Origin: Multifurca ochricompacta
Taxonomy: Eukaryota; Basidiomycota; Agaricomycetes; Russulales; Russulaceae
DNA: 52,105 nt
Direction of reading: 5' to 3'
NCBI GenBank assembly: GCA_022496185.1
Contig: WTXG01000250.1
Span: 1 to 52,105 of the forward strand
Shown here: positions 41,191 to 52,105 of the stretch, piece after piece
Layout: each line of letters begins with the position of its first letter
Numbering within the stretch: position 1 is the stretch's first letter
Translations under genes and position numbers: made by a program
Notes under the pieces: model-generated
Seen by the model: only the letters and a program-made list of their open reading frames with translations
Databases searched by the model: none
What the model was told of the DNA's origin: nothing

Positions 41191-41664
41191 CCCGGCATCT
41201 CTGTACTGACACATGCTGATGCATGCATTCTTAAGCCTACCTTCCTAGATAGGAAGGCAATGCATGGTCCAATCAGCGTGCCCCACACTTTGTGTTTTTT
41301 CATGTTTTGTCACATTTCTATAGATATTGTAACTGATTCTTGTTTTATTTTGGATCGGATGCATGATCTGACTTGAAACTTCGTGGGATTGTAGTAATAT
41401 ATATATTATTTCTGTGTATGTGAGATGAAGATCTCTGGTTGCCTCAAACCTTACAAGTAAACCTACGAGTATACCCACAAGTACTCAGATCTGTGCAAGT
41501 ATACGACTCACAGCTCCGGGTGATCTGTGGGAACATACTCATGTGGATCCGAGTATGGGATTATCTAATCTAAATACCCACAAGTTCAGATCCGGGTAAC
41601 TCACGAGTGCACTCGTGCTAGGCCCTAGTCTGGTCCAGTTTGCAGTCTTTTTTCAGTCCAATGG

Positions 41665-42181
41665 TGTGACAGAATTCTCCCTGCGACGTTACTAATGACT
41701 TGACATCGTGTTTCACCGGTGTTTTGCTTACTGAGGGCCTAACCCCTCCTAATTCTCCTTAGTTCTAGCTCATTCTACTGCACAACCATTTAGATATTAT
41801 ATCATAGAACTAGAACCTTCTATTTACTATGACATAGCTAGAACTACATGTATTTAAAGACCTACTAGAGTAGAGAGACAGACTAAGTCTGTTCTCTTGT
41901 ATTCAATCAGAGGTGCTTTGGAAATCCTTGAATCCTCTCAGTTAGAGCCCCACTTGAACTCTCCAAGATGTGACTTGGAGAGCCTTCATCATCTTGAACT
42001 TGTTGCAGGACTTAGAGTCTCTGCCGTCGACCTCGAATCTCATGCACGTGCCCTCTGACTTCATCATGGGCTTGACCAGAACTTGACTTTGCTGTGACCT
42101 AGAGCCTTGACTTATCTTGACGCAACTTGGGAGGCTAGCTCCCACACGATCCCCGACACAGTTCCGCACCTAACTGTGACA
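41665..42181 (+). mobile_element. 517-bp solo LTR with AATGG target duplication
   Basis: TGTGACAG...CTAACTGTGACA, flanked by AATGG at 41660-41664 and 42182-42186. TATTTAAAG box at about 41850. Same LTR family as 29800-30426. Confidence 0.85.
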
Positions 42182-42186
42182 AATGG

Positions 42187-44735
42187 ACTGGACTTTTAAA
42201 CACTACTAACCGCAGGTTATATGAACTGCACATTATGTACTTTGGCCTGACCAACAGTCCTGCCACCTTCCAGGTGTTGATGAACTCAGTCTTCACTGAC
42301 ATGATTACGAGAGGAGAGGTTGCAGTATACATGGATGATATACTTATATTTTCATCTAACTTGGAGAAACATCAGAAAGATGTGCATAGAGTACTTAGCT
42401 GTCTCCAAGAGTATGACCTTTTCCTCAAGCCTGAGAAATGCAAATTTGAAAGAGATCAAATGGAGTATCTTGGGATGATTATCCATCCTGGAGAGGTCAG
42501 GATGGACCCTGCCAAGGTCCAAGCAGTCAGAGAGTGGCTGATTCCACAGAATTTGAAGGATGTTCATGCCTTCATGGGATTCACTAACTTCTATTGATGC
42601 TTCATTAAGGACTTTGCTGGTATAGCATGTCCTTTACATGACCTGACTAAGAAAAATATCCCATGGCAATGGGGTGATGCAGAGATGAACATGTTTGCAG
42701 CACTAAAGGTACGCTTCATAGAGAAGCCCATATTAGCAGTCTATGATAGCAAGAGGCCCATGTGCTTGGAGACAGATGCTTCTGGATTCACTACCAGTGG
42801 AATACTGTTGCAGAAACATGATGATGAGCTATGGCACCCAGTCACATTCTGATCCAAAGCAATGTCGGATGTGGAATGTAACTATGAGATTTATGACTGG
42901 GAAATGCTTGCATTGATCCAAGCACTGGAGGATTGGTGGCACTTCCTTGAAGGACTATCTACCTTTGAGGTTGTAACTGATCACAAGAATATGGAATGGT
43001 GGGCTAGCATGCATGACTTAACACGATGTCAAGTGTGCTGGGCCCTGTACCTCAGTAGATTCAACTTTGTGATTAGATACAAGAAGGGATCAGCAATGCA
43101 AGCTGATGCTCTTAGCTGATTCCCTATGGATCGTGTGTATGACAGTGAGGACAACCATCAGGTACAAGTCCTCAAGCTGGAACAGTTTCTCTGGGCCACA
43201 TGTACCCATTACAAGCCAGAGAGCTCTCCTCTCACAGATTGCATCAGAGCAGCAGGTGCATGTGAAGCAGAAGTCATAGAGGGGTTGAAATCCCTATCCA
43301 GATCCACTCCACACTCTTACTGATGGCGTTTCTCATTGGGAGGAGGAAGATGGTCTTGTTTATTACAAGGGAAAACTTTATGTACCCAATGTAAGGATCT
43401 CAGAAAAGATATTATTAAACAGTGTCATGATTCGGTTACTGCAGGACATCCCAGTAAAAATGGGACTATAGAACTTGTCAGCTGTTATTATTGGTGGCCG
43501 TGTATGTCCACATACATCGCCAAGTATGTAGAGGGCTGCGATCACTGTCAAGCTACAGGATCGACCAGCACCCTACAGTGCCTATACAGCTGCACAAGTA
43601 CCGGAGGGACCCTGGCAGATCATCGAGTTGATCTGATCATGGGCTTCCTTCTTCACAAGGGAAAGACACAATATTAACGATAGTGGACCACTATACGAAA
43701 CAGTCCACTTCTTCCCTGTGACCAGTGGCATCACGGCAGATGGTGTAGGGCAGATCTACTATAACAAGATCTTCCCTGCATGGGATCCTAAGTCTATCGT
43801 CAGTGACAGGGGACCACAGTTTGCAGCACGGACAATGCGGGCCGCTTTAAAGGCCTGGGAATAGATAGTAGTTTGACCACAGCATATCCTCAAGCTAATG
43901 GACAGGCAGAATGCAAAAACCAAGAAATAGAACAGTATTTGCGTATGTTCGTAGATAAGCATCAGGATGATTGGATCAACTATTACCCACTGCGGAATTC
44001 ATGTTGAATGCAAGATTGACATCCATGACTGGCCACACACCCTTTGAATACTCTACGGTACATGCTGGACTTCACGATTCCAGCTGGGGCCCTACAGGCA
44101 TTCCCAGTTTAGACAAGCAACTTCAACAGCTCTGTCTTGCCAGGACAGATGCTGAGGCAGCCTGGACTTAGCAAAGAATGCATGATCGCCGGCCGGGTTA
44201 CTGCCAATCTTATCGCTTCAGCACAGGCGATATGGTATGGCTCCAAGCCAAGAACATTAAGATACACCAACCTTCTCAGAAATTAGGGCCAAAACAGATG
44301 GGTCCCTTTAAGATTATCGAGAAGATTGGCAATCTTGATTATCGGTTGGAACTCCCGCAGCACTGAGAATCCACAATGTATTCCATGTGGATCGCCTTAG
44401 TCCCTACAAAGGCAATGACGTTAATGGACTTATGCCACCGCCTGACCCTGTACTGGTCGAGGGCGAGGAAAAGTATGAGGTTGACCATATTCGCATGTGA
44501 AACTGTTTGGTCAAACTCAAATTCCTTGTGCGGTGGAAAGGATACGACGAAGGGGAGGACTCATGGGAGCTGGCCAGAAACTTCAAGCTCGCTCAGGAGG
44601 CTGTCAGAGACTTTTACACTTGACACCCTGGTGCGCCACAAAGATAGCCACACTCGCCTTCACGTCCGCTCCATGGCAATTGCCACTTTATTTCACTGAG
44701 GCTTGCAGGATGCAACGCCCTGAGAAGGGGGGTAC
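42187..44735 (+). pseudogene. Gypsy fragment G4: RT (3' part), RNase H, integrase, chromodomain
   Basis: Begins inside RT ([24 protein letters not shown] at 42328-42339, then MGFTNFY). RNase H: CLETDASGFTTSGILLQKH, VVTDHKNMEWW. Integrase: GHPSKNGTIELVSCYYWWPC, GCDHCQATG, QANGQAECKNQEIEQYLR. Then MVWLQAKNIKIHQPSQKLGP and a chromodomain FLVRWKGYDEGEDSWELARN (about 44525-44585). TGA stops follow NFY (42595-42597), CNYEIYDWEM-upstream TF (42850-42852) and ADALS (43117-43119). A different lineage from G1-G3 and without the zinc-knuckle tail. The polypurine tract GAGAAGGGGGGTA ends just before 44736. Confidence 0.87.
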
Positions 44736-45396
44736 TGTCCTGGATGCACATTTTTGCCATCCCGACTGATTGAAAACCATCCTGAGGGCATCACACATTG
44801 CGTGTCTTGCAAGTCACCTTCTTAGACTTAGATAAGATAAGGAGGAGTTCGGACTGATCTGACCTGGTCCATGCAATGCAAAGTAGTCGCTGCCCTATGC
44901 AGCAATGGACATTATAGATACATGCAGCCATTGTTTGAGTAATACAAATTGATGATTTGATTATAGAGTGATCTAAAGTAGTCTAGTATGTATTTTAGAT
45001 AATGCCAGACCGCAGAAACGATCGCATGTTAGTAAAAAGATGTGTCAGGGTACTTAGAAAGTAAGCCACTGATAACTACTTAGATTTACATCACGCTTGA
45101 TCGGCTTTGGTATTTCATAGGATAGTACTAGAACGTATTTAAAGACACCCTGTAGCATGCTGCAGACCCCATCTTGTCCTCTTGGGGCTGTAGGTGTGCT
45201 TTATATCTGTATTTACTCAGGCCCAGCTGATCTTGTCCTCTTGGGGCTGTAGGCTCTTAGCAAAGTTCAATATAGGTCTATTCTTGCTGCATAAGCAAGG
45301 CAGAGTCCTCTGACTGCTTCAAGCCTTACTGTGCATTAATCTCCATGTTCTGGCAGCTTTCCAACTAGGATATTTTCACCTCTAAGTTTTACCACA
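44736..45396 (+). repeat. Probable G4 3' LTR
   Basis: Starts TGTCCTGGATGC after the polypurine tract and plausibly ends TTTTACCACA; the right boundary rests only on TG...CA. TATTTAAAG at 45136-45144 is followed 27 bp later by ATCTTGTCCTCTTGGGG (45171), repeated at 45230. The same block occurs inversely at 5813-5933. Confidence 0.6.
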
Positions 45397-45439
45397 TCTC
45401 TACATCTTATCTAATCTACATAGCAAGTGTGGGATAGAA

Positions 45440-45998
45440 GCACCCATTACAGTGATGTCTTTGGTGCAGGGAACAATGATGGTGGCTTTACTGAATTGGT
45501 CTACCACCACAAACAGGGAGTCATATGACTGAGACAGGGGTAAGTCTGTGATAAAGTCCATGGTGACTGTTCCCCATACTCAAGCTGGAACTTGGTTGCG
45601 TTGTAAAGGGATGGGTAGTCAAGGTCAAACTTTGGTTTCTTGGCAGGTGGCACATCTGTCCACATATTCTTTGACAAAGGAGGACATCCCTGGCCACCAG
45701 AATTCTCATGATACTAGTTCATAGGTCTTCCATCTGCCTGGATGTCCTGTGGCAATGGAGTCATGATGTAGTTTTACAATGTCCTTCATAGTTCTTGGGA
45801 TTTGGGGACATAGACTTGGCCTTTATGTAGGATTAGGCCATTCTCTAGGTTCCAGTCCTCCAGTCCTCTGGCAAGGGAATGTGGGCCATTATACAAGATG
45901 GTAGTCAGGGCTTGGGTGACTTCATTGTCATGGTCTTGGCAATCTTTGATTCTGTGGTGTAGGTAGTGAATAGCAGGGTAACCCCCAGGTATCTTCAT
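45440..45998 (-). pseudogene. Gypsy fragment G5: integrase N-terminal part
   Basis: Minus strand: LEDWNLENGLILHKGQVYVP (about 45870-45810), a zinc-finger-like region, then [17 protein letters not shown] in pieces near 45520-45470, the start of the integrase catalytic core. Truncated on both sides and frame-broken. Confidence 0.65.
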
Positions 45999-46064
45999 TG
46001 GTACCCATACCCATACCCGTACCTGTCGCTATGGGTATGGGTAACCCGTGGGTCACCTGCAGGT

Positions 46065-46784
46065 TGTGTGTGTTAAACACGTGCAAGTTTTTTACTTGCA
46101 TTGCGCATTTTCAGATATCCGGCCTGGGCCATCCTGGACCAAGGAGATACACAACATGTTCATTTATGGCTGCTTAAGATCCCTCAATGACTCTTGTTTT
46201 ATGCTCAGAAGATTAAGATAATTTATTATTCCATTTTTATTTTATTATTCTGGTCTCAATTTTATACAAGCACAACTAAAATCCACCCCAATATACAGAG
46301 ATGATTAGATAGGATGTAATAGAACATTGAATGAAAAGCTTGTCAGATAACCACACAGAATGCAAAAATAATTGACAAATGCATAGTGATTTCCAGGGGT
46401 AACCCCTGGATATTTGTTTTGATACCCAGGTTACCCATAAAATGAAACGCATGCAAGTTCTTTGGTTGCATCGCGCATTTCGGACAATCGGCCCAGACCA
46501 TCCTGGTCTGGGAGATACGCACTTGGATACAACACGTTCATTTGTGGCTACTCAGGATCCCTCAATAATTGCTGATTTATGTTCAGAAGATTAATTTGAT
46601 TCTTTATTTACATTATTATTTTATTTCATTTTGTGGAACAGGCATGGCACAGGCTTGTACTTTAGATACTACTTTACTACTATCTTATCTCACCTTGTTA
46701 GCTGCGAGGCTTAGATGCTTTCAATAGAGCAATAGCAACTACTTTATTACAGTAGTTATACAGTGTTTATATACATTCTATGTA
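46065..46784 (+). repeat. Imperfect direct duplication of about 150 bp
   Basis: 46080-46215 and about 46450-46600 share GCAAGTT, TTGCAT.GCGCATTT, CGGCC, CCATCCTGG and GATCCCTCAAT in order, about 365 bp apart. A third relative is at about 48640-48720. Before it, TACCCATACCCATACCCGTA at about 46000 is a short simple repeat. No coding sequence. Confidence 0.5.
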
Positions 46785-48407
46785 CAGTGCCTCACAAAAC
46801 TGAGTCAATGTTTTGCACTTTTGCACTGTTTGTTGAATATCACATCAGCCAAAACAAATATAAACAAAGTCTTGGTAGACCATAAAAGGTACAAGATAAG
46901 GGTTATGTAATGCAACAATGATTATGTAATTCTGATCAAAACCTGTGGAGCTATGCCCATTTCAAATTGGGGACTCATTGACTCAGTTTTGTGAGTGGGT
47001 ATAAGAAATATCAGAATCTGATGCTCCACCAAATGTACAGCAACCAATCCTTAATATATGGTTACCATAGTTATCTTAATATTGATGGGACCTGGAATAG
47101 AGCTATTTAACCATGGTTTACATTCCCAGAATATTATAATTTCCCAATGCACCCCACCTCCTCTGCTCAGAGAGAAAAACATGCTCTCTCTGGCCTCTGA
47201 AGGTCATTCCACTGACACTATTGCCTCCAGACTCAGCCTCAGCCAGTCCACAGTCTCTAGGACACTCAGAACCCTCCTTCCCAACCATCAATCACCTCAT
47301 TTTGGTCATCTTTCCAAGCTCTCTGGTACCTCTGAACATGCTATCATGATACAAATCACCACAGGAAAGGTTGGCAATGCTGTCCAGGCCACAAAGCACA
47401 TCAATTCCATCATCCCCAACCATGTCTCTTCACAAACTGTGCATTGGGTTCTTAAACAACATTCATTCAAGGCTGTAACAAAGAAGAAAAAGGCCACTAC
47501 TCTCTGCAGTACATTGCAAGAAGCACTTAGCCTTTGCTTTCAAGTACAGAGAGTGGACTGTGGAGGACTGGCATCTGACCCAAACCTGTTAATTTTGGTC
47601 TCAGCTGACCAAATCACCCTCTCCCAGTCCTCCATAGTCCATTTTTGGTACTTCAAAGCAAAGGCTAAGTGCTTCTTGCAATGTACTGCAGAGAGTAGTG
47701 GCCTTTTCTTCTTTGTTACAGCCTTGAATGAATGTTGTTTAAGAACCCAATGCACAGTTTGTGAAGAGACATGGTTGGGGATGATGGAATTGATGTGCTT
47801 TGTGGCCTGGACAGCATTGCCAACCTTTCCTGTGGTGATTTGTATCATGATAGCATGTTCAGAGGTACCAGAGAGCTTGGAAAGATGACCAAAATGAGGT
47901 GATTGATGGTTGGGAAGGAGGGTTCTGAGTGTCCTAGAGACTGTGGACTGGCTGAGGCTGAGTCTGGAGGCAATAGTGTCAGTGGAATGACCTTCAGAGG
48001 CCAGAGAGAGCATGTTTTCTCTCTGAGCAGAGGAGGTGGGGTGCATTGGGAAATTATAATATTCTGGGAATGTAAACCATGGTTAAATAGCTCTATTCCA
48101 GGTCCCATCAATATTAAGATAACTATGGTAACCATATATTAAGGATTGGTTGCTGTACATTTGGTGGAGCATCAGATTCTGATATTTCTTATACCCACTC
48201 ACAAAACTGAGTCAATGAGTCCCCAATTTGAAATGGGCATAGCTCCACAGGTTTTGATCAGAATTACATAATCATTGTTGCATTACATAACCCTTATCTT
48301 GTACCTTTTATGGTCTACCAAGACTTTGTTTATATTTGTTTTGGCTGATGTGATATTCAACAAACAGTGCAAAAGTGCAAAACATTGACTCAGTTTGTGA
48401 GGCACTG
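46785..48407. mobile_element. Palindromic Tc1/mariner-like element P2 made of two 5' halves
   Basis: CAGTGCCTCACAAAACTGAG at both ends in inverse orientation, flanked by TA (46783-46784, 48408-48409). Arms of about 787 bp (46785-47571 and 48407-47624) are nearly identical inverse copies. The 52-bp centre (47572-47623) continues the minus-strand frame as VIWSAETKINRFGSDA, the first catalytic Asp/Glu region of a Tc1-like DDE domain, then stops. Both arms encode the N-terminal helix-turn-helix (SEGHSTDTIASRLSLSQSTV); neither encodes the C-terminal half. An apparent 276-codon plus frame (47058-47888) merely runs through the centre of the palindrome. Confidence 0.87.
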
Positions 48408-48483
48408 TACTAATATCAGCTACTAGATTAAATGAACACATTATCTTGTTATCTTTAATGATGTGATTTGATCATATGTCAGA

Positions 48484-48606
48484 TCTTAGATGTATATCCT
48501 AAGTATCTAATTAATTTGTGAATGCGTTTTTGATCTCATTACTTGTGTTATCTACGTGTGATCACAATCATGTCGGACCACTATCTCGGAACCTCTGTAC
48601 TGGTAT
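48484..48606 (+). repeat. Fragment of the R-family minisatellite element
   Basis: One minisatellite unit (CTTAGATGTATATCCTAAGT ... GCGTTTTTGATCT) followed by TGTGATC and CTCTGTACTG, the same order as at 41117-41215. The rest up to 49036 is unassigned 3' flank of the hAT gene. Confidence 0.6.
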
Positions 48607-49036
48607 CTTGGTTCAACACATTTCATACAAGTGCGACTGTTCTGTGCATTTCTGCGCATTTTGGATAACCGGCCCGACCAGACCCAGGAGATAAGATTGC
48701 GCGACTGTTCTGCATTTTCGGCATACAGTTCCACTTCTTTCACGTGCGTGCCCCTTTGCCTTGCATTTCATTCTGAATGACTTGTAGTGTACAATGACCA
48801 TAACTTTGAATCAATTATCCAGTTTGATTCCCTTCCATCCAACTGTCTGCATTGACTCAGATCTCAAATTGAATTTACTCTTATTTGCGCTGCTCTGCTC
48901 TACAAGTCAATCTTCATGCTATTGCCAACTGCAAATCCAGCCTACATTATACTGGACTAACACCAGTACCCTCTCACCCACTTTTTCCATATGATAAGTA
49001 TAAGTAGTTACTGATTATACTAGTAAATAATGCCAG

Positions 49037-51575
49037 TCAAATCAAATCCCAATCTTCCTCAAGCTCCTCCTCCTCTCCCTCAACCTCTGGGAGAATAGTT
49101 GCAGCTTTCACATCACTATTCTTTACATATCCCAGCTTGCTCCATTCCCCAACCATCATCAAAGCTCGAGTTGACTGAACTGAGAGGCGAGAGCGGAGAT
49201 GTGACAAAAGAATGCAGCCTGTGCTGAAAACCCGCTTGACATTCACAGATGTTGCTGAAATATGTGTATTAGTAGACCCAAAAACTCTTATAACAATTTC
49301 ATTACTTACCTGGTATTGTGAGATAATCCATTGCCATTCGAGAAAGCGCGGTACATGAGTCGATGCTCATACCACCAAGCAAGAGCATCCTTTACATACT
49401 CTGGGTCTGTGCTGAGGAAGCGCTCCAGCTTGTCTTGTAGATTTGAGGGTTTGGGTGCAGCAAACACAGGAAGATTGTCAAACACGTTCTTCGAGGGCGA
49501 TCCTCTGGCCTATGGATTCAATGTTAATGTTAATACTTGGATCACAAGGTAAAATTATTAGTACTTACTTCTTCAAACATCTCTTTATCTTTGTCTACTG
49601 TAGCAACTTTGTAGGTGCCCTCAAATCGGTCTCGAAATTTTCAGTGATGTTGTGATCCACTCTTCTGTCCAGCCAGCATTTCTGAAGTACTCTAGCTTGT
49701 GTCGAGGGTGGAGAACTAGGGAAATGATTGGCTGAATGCATAATGTGGTAGAAATGCAAGTACATACCCATAGCAATCCTATAAACCTCAGAAAGATCCA
49801 TTTTGCTGTAGTACCGGTTAAGGGTTTTCTTTGCCATTGTAAGTGCAGCTTGAATAGACAAGGGATATCGCGGATTGAGTGCATTGGTGGCAAGAACCTC
49901 ATCAATGTGGTCCATGGCAGGAATGACCATTGCAATGCTTGGGATGCCATCACGGGAGAAAAAGAGTGTCATCCTTGAAGATCTGGACAGAATGAGTAAA
50001 AGAATCAAACAAGGTATGAAAACTCACCTTTAGAACCTGGCACAGCTGACAGCTATCTCCCATTCATTCGCGTCCATCTCGTACTGCCTCAGCTTCATCT
50101 CCCGGTCACCAGTGATAATGTCCAGTGCTTCAGAATATGTCACAGCAAAGTTCAGCATGTCATATGTCGAGTTCCATTGGGTGGACACGTCCGGGGCATC
50201 ATACGACAACTGAGATTGAGGTCTTTGAGAGTGGAAACCCATTTTGGGAGGATGAGCGTTGATGAGTTTTTGATCGCGAACGCTATCTTGCGGATCTAGC
50301 ATGGGTGCTTAGTCAGAGATCTACAGCATTAGCGCCAACTGGACGCACCTTCACCAACATTGTTCGCACTGGTTGTACATCACCATCAAGATCGTCCAAC
50401 TCCAGCTCCAACATCCCTTGGCGCTCATCCACCCATCCTTCACCATCTTCATTGTGTCATCATCATCATCATCACCACCATCTGCCTGGGTCAATACTTC
50501 CTCAACATCAAGATCTCCTGCTAGTGCGTAATGCGATCATTGCCTTGTCAATGATCTCACCATCTTGTGCCTGTGGAATGTCAAATTGTCGAATGACAGT
50601 CTTAGCAATCAGGTTGATGATGTGTGCAAAGCAACGTGTTCGACTTGCTGGGCCAGTGAATTTGGCAAGGAGGGTTTTTAGTTCATCAACCATTCTGTTG
50701 TTATTGGTTGCATTGTCACAAGTGATGCTTAGGATCTATGGGAATGTGTTAAGTTTATATATTCCTCATCACTTGTTTGGATACTGACCTTATCAGCAAT
50801 ACCAAAATCATCAAGGATCTTTGCAAATGCGGCAGCAAGGTTCAATCCTGAATGTGACATGGCCACCTCAACGAGATCGAGAAGCATGGCAACAGGGACA
50901 CCATCCCCTCAAAGTGGACCGTAACAGCAACATAAGCCTTGTGGTTAGGCACGTCCAAGCATCTGTCGCAAAGTTCAAGGGCACATCGTATTCCTGTAAA
51001 GCGTAAGTCAACATTTCAGCTCTGATATAGACGTCACATTCACACACCTGTAGCATCAATGCAATCCTCTGGCGACACCGAACGAAGACATTCTTGACAT
51101 CGGGACACAGTGAAAGGTGAAGGTATGTAGCATTCAGGCCTCCCAGTTTTCATCAGTGACTGAAACCCCATCCTTGACAATGTTAAAGGGTCGAACGCTT
51201 TCCGAAACCCATCGAACAATCTCCGCGCTGCCACAGTCAAGAACAATCTCAGTATGGTCGCAGCTCTCTATTGGTGGTGACATACCTGATTCTGTCTTGG
51301 TATGTTGCCGATAAGAGTAAGTTACTTTATTGAAGTTAGTCCTCTCAAACATTGCAGTAATTGACCCATTTTTCAATGTAGTGTTTTCCATGGCCTCTCG
51401 TGCAGCCGGACATCCTTACTCTGGTCTGCGTCTCTATAATCTCCTTGCTCCAACAGAGTTTGGCATGACGCCTCAAGTTGCTTGTTGATTTGGCATCCCC
51501 TGTATCCAGGTAATGTCGGATGTGCCAGTAATGCTGACCTTTCCCTTTGCAGTGCTTTGCATTACACTCAAAGAC
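49037..51575 (-). pseudogene. hAT-superfamily transposase, 5' end cut by element R2
   Basis: BED-type zinc finger FECNAKHCKGKG...STSNLRRHAKLCW (about 51570-51450), then IVRWVSESVRPFNIV, NFATDAWTC, GLNLAAAFAKILDDFGIADK, an intron at about 50790-50740, SITCDNATNNNRMVDELKTL (catalytic Asp region), RTRCFAHIINLIAKTVIRQF, a DVSTQWNSTYDML block, an intron, IFKDDTLFFSRDGIPSIAMV, then AMDHIDEVLATNALNPRYPL, and after further introns the C-terminal dimerisation motif VFSTGCILLSHLRSRLSVQS (about 49235). Introns are short GT-AG. At least three one-base frameshifts are evident (about 51175, 51090, 50040). Upstream of the BED finger the coding sequence stops at 51576, where R2 begins. Confidence 0.85.
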
Positions 51576-51806
51576 ATAGGGCATAGCATGAGTCCGGGTA
51601 ACTCGCGAGTTTTTTGAGTAGAGCTGTGGGAAACTCGCGGGTATTGATACTCATGGATCCAGGTGATCCGTGGGAAAATACTCATGCGGATCTGGGTATT
51701 GATTTTGGCACCCCAGGTACCCGCACAGGTACTCGCGGAAATACTCGTGGGAATATTATTATATAAAATTATTTTTTTACTAGGCTTGTCAACCTAGAAC
51801 AGAAAT

Positions 51807-51882
51807 GGCTGAAACATGGATTGAACCTAAGACCTCTGGGAACAAGCTCAGTCCAGTGCTCTAACCACTAAGCCACCCAGCC
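51807..51882 (-). repeat. tRNA-like block in R2
   Basis: Same A-box-like and B-box sequences as 40711-40786; B box GGTTCAATCC at 51827-51818. Confidence 0.5.
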
Positions 51883-51929
51883 TCACTAGTAAAGACACAC
51901 AATATATTATATATAGGGTTATGCAGAAT

Positions 51930-52105
51930 TGATTTTATCACTTGTATCTAATTAATTGTGAACGCATTTTGATCTTATCACTTGTATTATCTTAGATGTA
52001 TATCTTTAGTATCTAATTAATTGTGAACGCATTTTTGATCTTATCACTTAGATGTACATCCCAAGTATCTAATTAGTTGTGAATGCATTTTTGATCTTAT
52101 CACTT
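51930..52105 (+). repeat. Minisatellite of R2, about three units to the window edge
   Basis: Same 56-64-bp unit as 40831-41190; the array is cut by the end of the window. Confidence 0.82.

Larger units (their letters stand above)
40486..41627 (+). mobile_element. Non-autonomous hAT-like element R1 with 8-bp target duplication
   Basis: Ends TAGGGCATAGCACGAGT and ACTCGTGCTAGGCCCTA are inverted repeats (16 of 17), flanked by GTCTGGTC at 40478-40485 and 41628-41635. TIRs beginning TAGGG with an 8-bp duplication define the hAT superfamily. It encodes no transposase. Inside are a tRNA-like block and a 56-64-bp minisatellite. A second copy begins at 51576 and a fragment lies at 48484-48606. Confidence 0.82.
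51576..52105 (+). mobile_element. Second hAT-like element R2 (left end; continues outside window)
   Basis: Begins TAGGGCATAGCATGAGTCCG and is about 90% identical by eye to 40486-41010, including the tRNA-like block and minisatellite. It sits within the BED-finger exon of the hAT gene; the eight bases before it are CAAAGACA. The right end is off the window. Confidence 0.8.

Noticed and set aside
42182..42240. Solo LTR 41665-42181 as the 5' LTR of G4
   Set aside because: It has its own AATGG duplication on both sides and G4 begins in the middle of RT with no primer site, so the two are unrelated events.
17584..45998. Centromere call from the nested chromoviruses
   Set aside because: Chromodomain elements and CpG decay are compatible with pericentromeric DNA, but nothing in the sequence distinguishes it from any other heterochromatic island.
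47058..47888. 276-codon plus-strand open frame as a gene
   Set aside because: It crosses the centre of the P2 palindrome: its first half is transposase sense sequence (partly frame-shifted) and its second half is antisense of the other arm.

Overview
This window reads as nuclear DNA of a filamentous basidiomycete, most likely a repeat-rich Agaricomycete. The evidence is the fungal gene types (a Tps3/Tsl1-type trehalose synthase subunit, a tandem-domain dihydroneopterin aldolase and an ATP12 pseudogene), short GT-AG introns of about 40-75 bp, chromodomain Ty3/gypsy elements, and hAT and Tc1/mariner elements of the kind common in mushrooms. I see no bacterial-style operons and no CRISPR array.

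Layout. Positions 1-3601 are ordinary gene space with two spliced genes on the minus strand: TPS3-like (runs off the left edge) and a FolB-superfamily gene. From about 3.7 kb to the right edge almost everything recognisable is mobile DNA. Region 4.36-5.2 kb holds LTR scraps and half a Tc1-like element. Region 5.47-13.44 kb is one old copia-type solo LTR (TSD TAAAA) split by a 908-bp solo LTR (TSD GTAAG) and by a complete 6.5-kb Ty1/copia element (TSD ATCTC, two 502-bp LTRs). Region 13.4-17.6 kb holds a tRNA-like SINE piece, an intron-bearing ATP12 pseudogene, a probable LINE 3' fragment and a hAT relic. Region 17.58-38.37 kb is a nest of chromodomain Ty3/gypsy elements: hAT relic > G1 > X > G3 > G2 > two solo LTRs. 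G2 (22934-32352, TSD ATTCT) has both ends. Region 38.38-52.1 kb holds two palindromic Tc1-like elements, a hAT-like element with 8-bp TSD carrying a tRNA-like block and a 56-bp minisatellite, another solo LTR (TSD AATGG), two further gypsy fragments, and a hAT transposase gene cut by a second copy of the minisatellite element.

How the parts work together. The gypsy elements encode Gag with a zinc knuckle, aspartic protease, RT, RNase H, integrase and chromodomain. After the chromodomain comes an extra region with a coiled-coil-like stretch and a row of about four zinc knuckles. This tail is present in all three copies and I do not recognise it from standard Ty3/gypsy architecture. Their LTRs also appear to prime themselves: an 11-nt sequence about 27-28 bp downstream of the TATA box is complementary to the primer-binding site next to the 5' LTR, as in Tf1. 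Nearly all premature stops I could compare are TGA where a sister copy has CGA, and CpG sites in the LTRs have decayed to either TG or CA, pointing to strong CpG-directed mutation (methylation or a RIP-like process).

Caution: single-base deletions (two in TPS3 T-runs, many in G3 pol at about 34-36.7 kb) could be assembly errors rather than real decay. All homology statements are from recognition of motifs by eye; no search was run.
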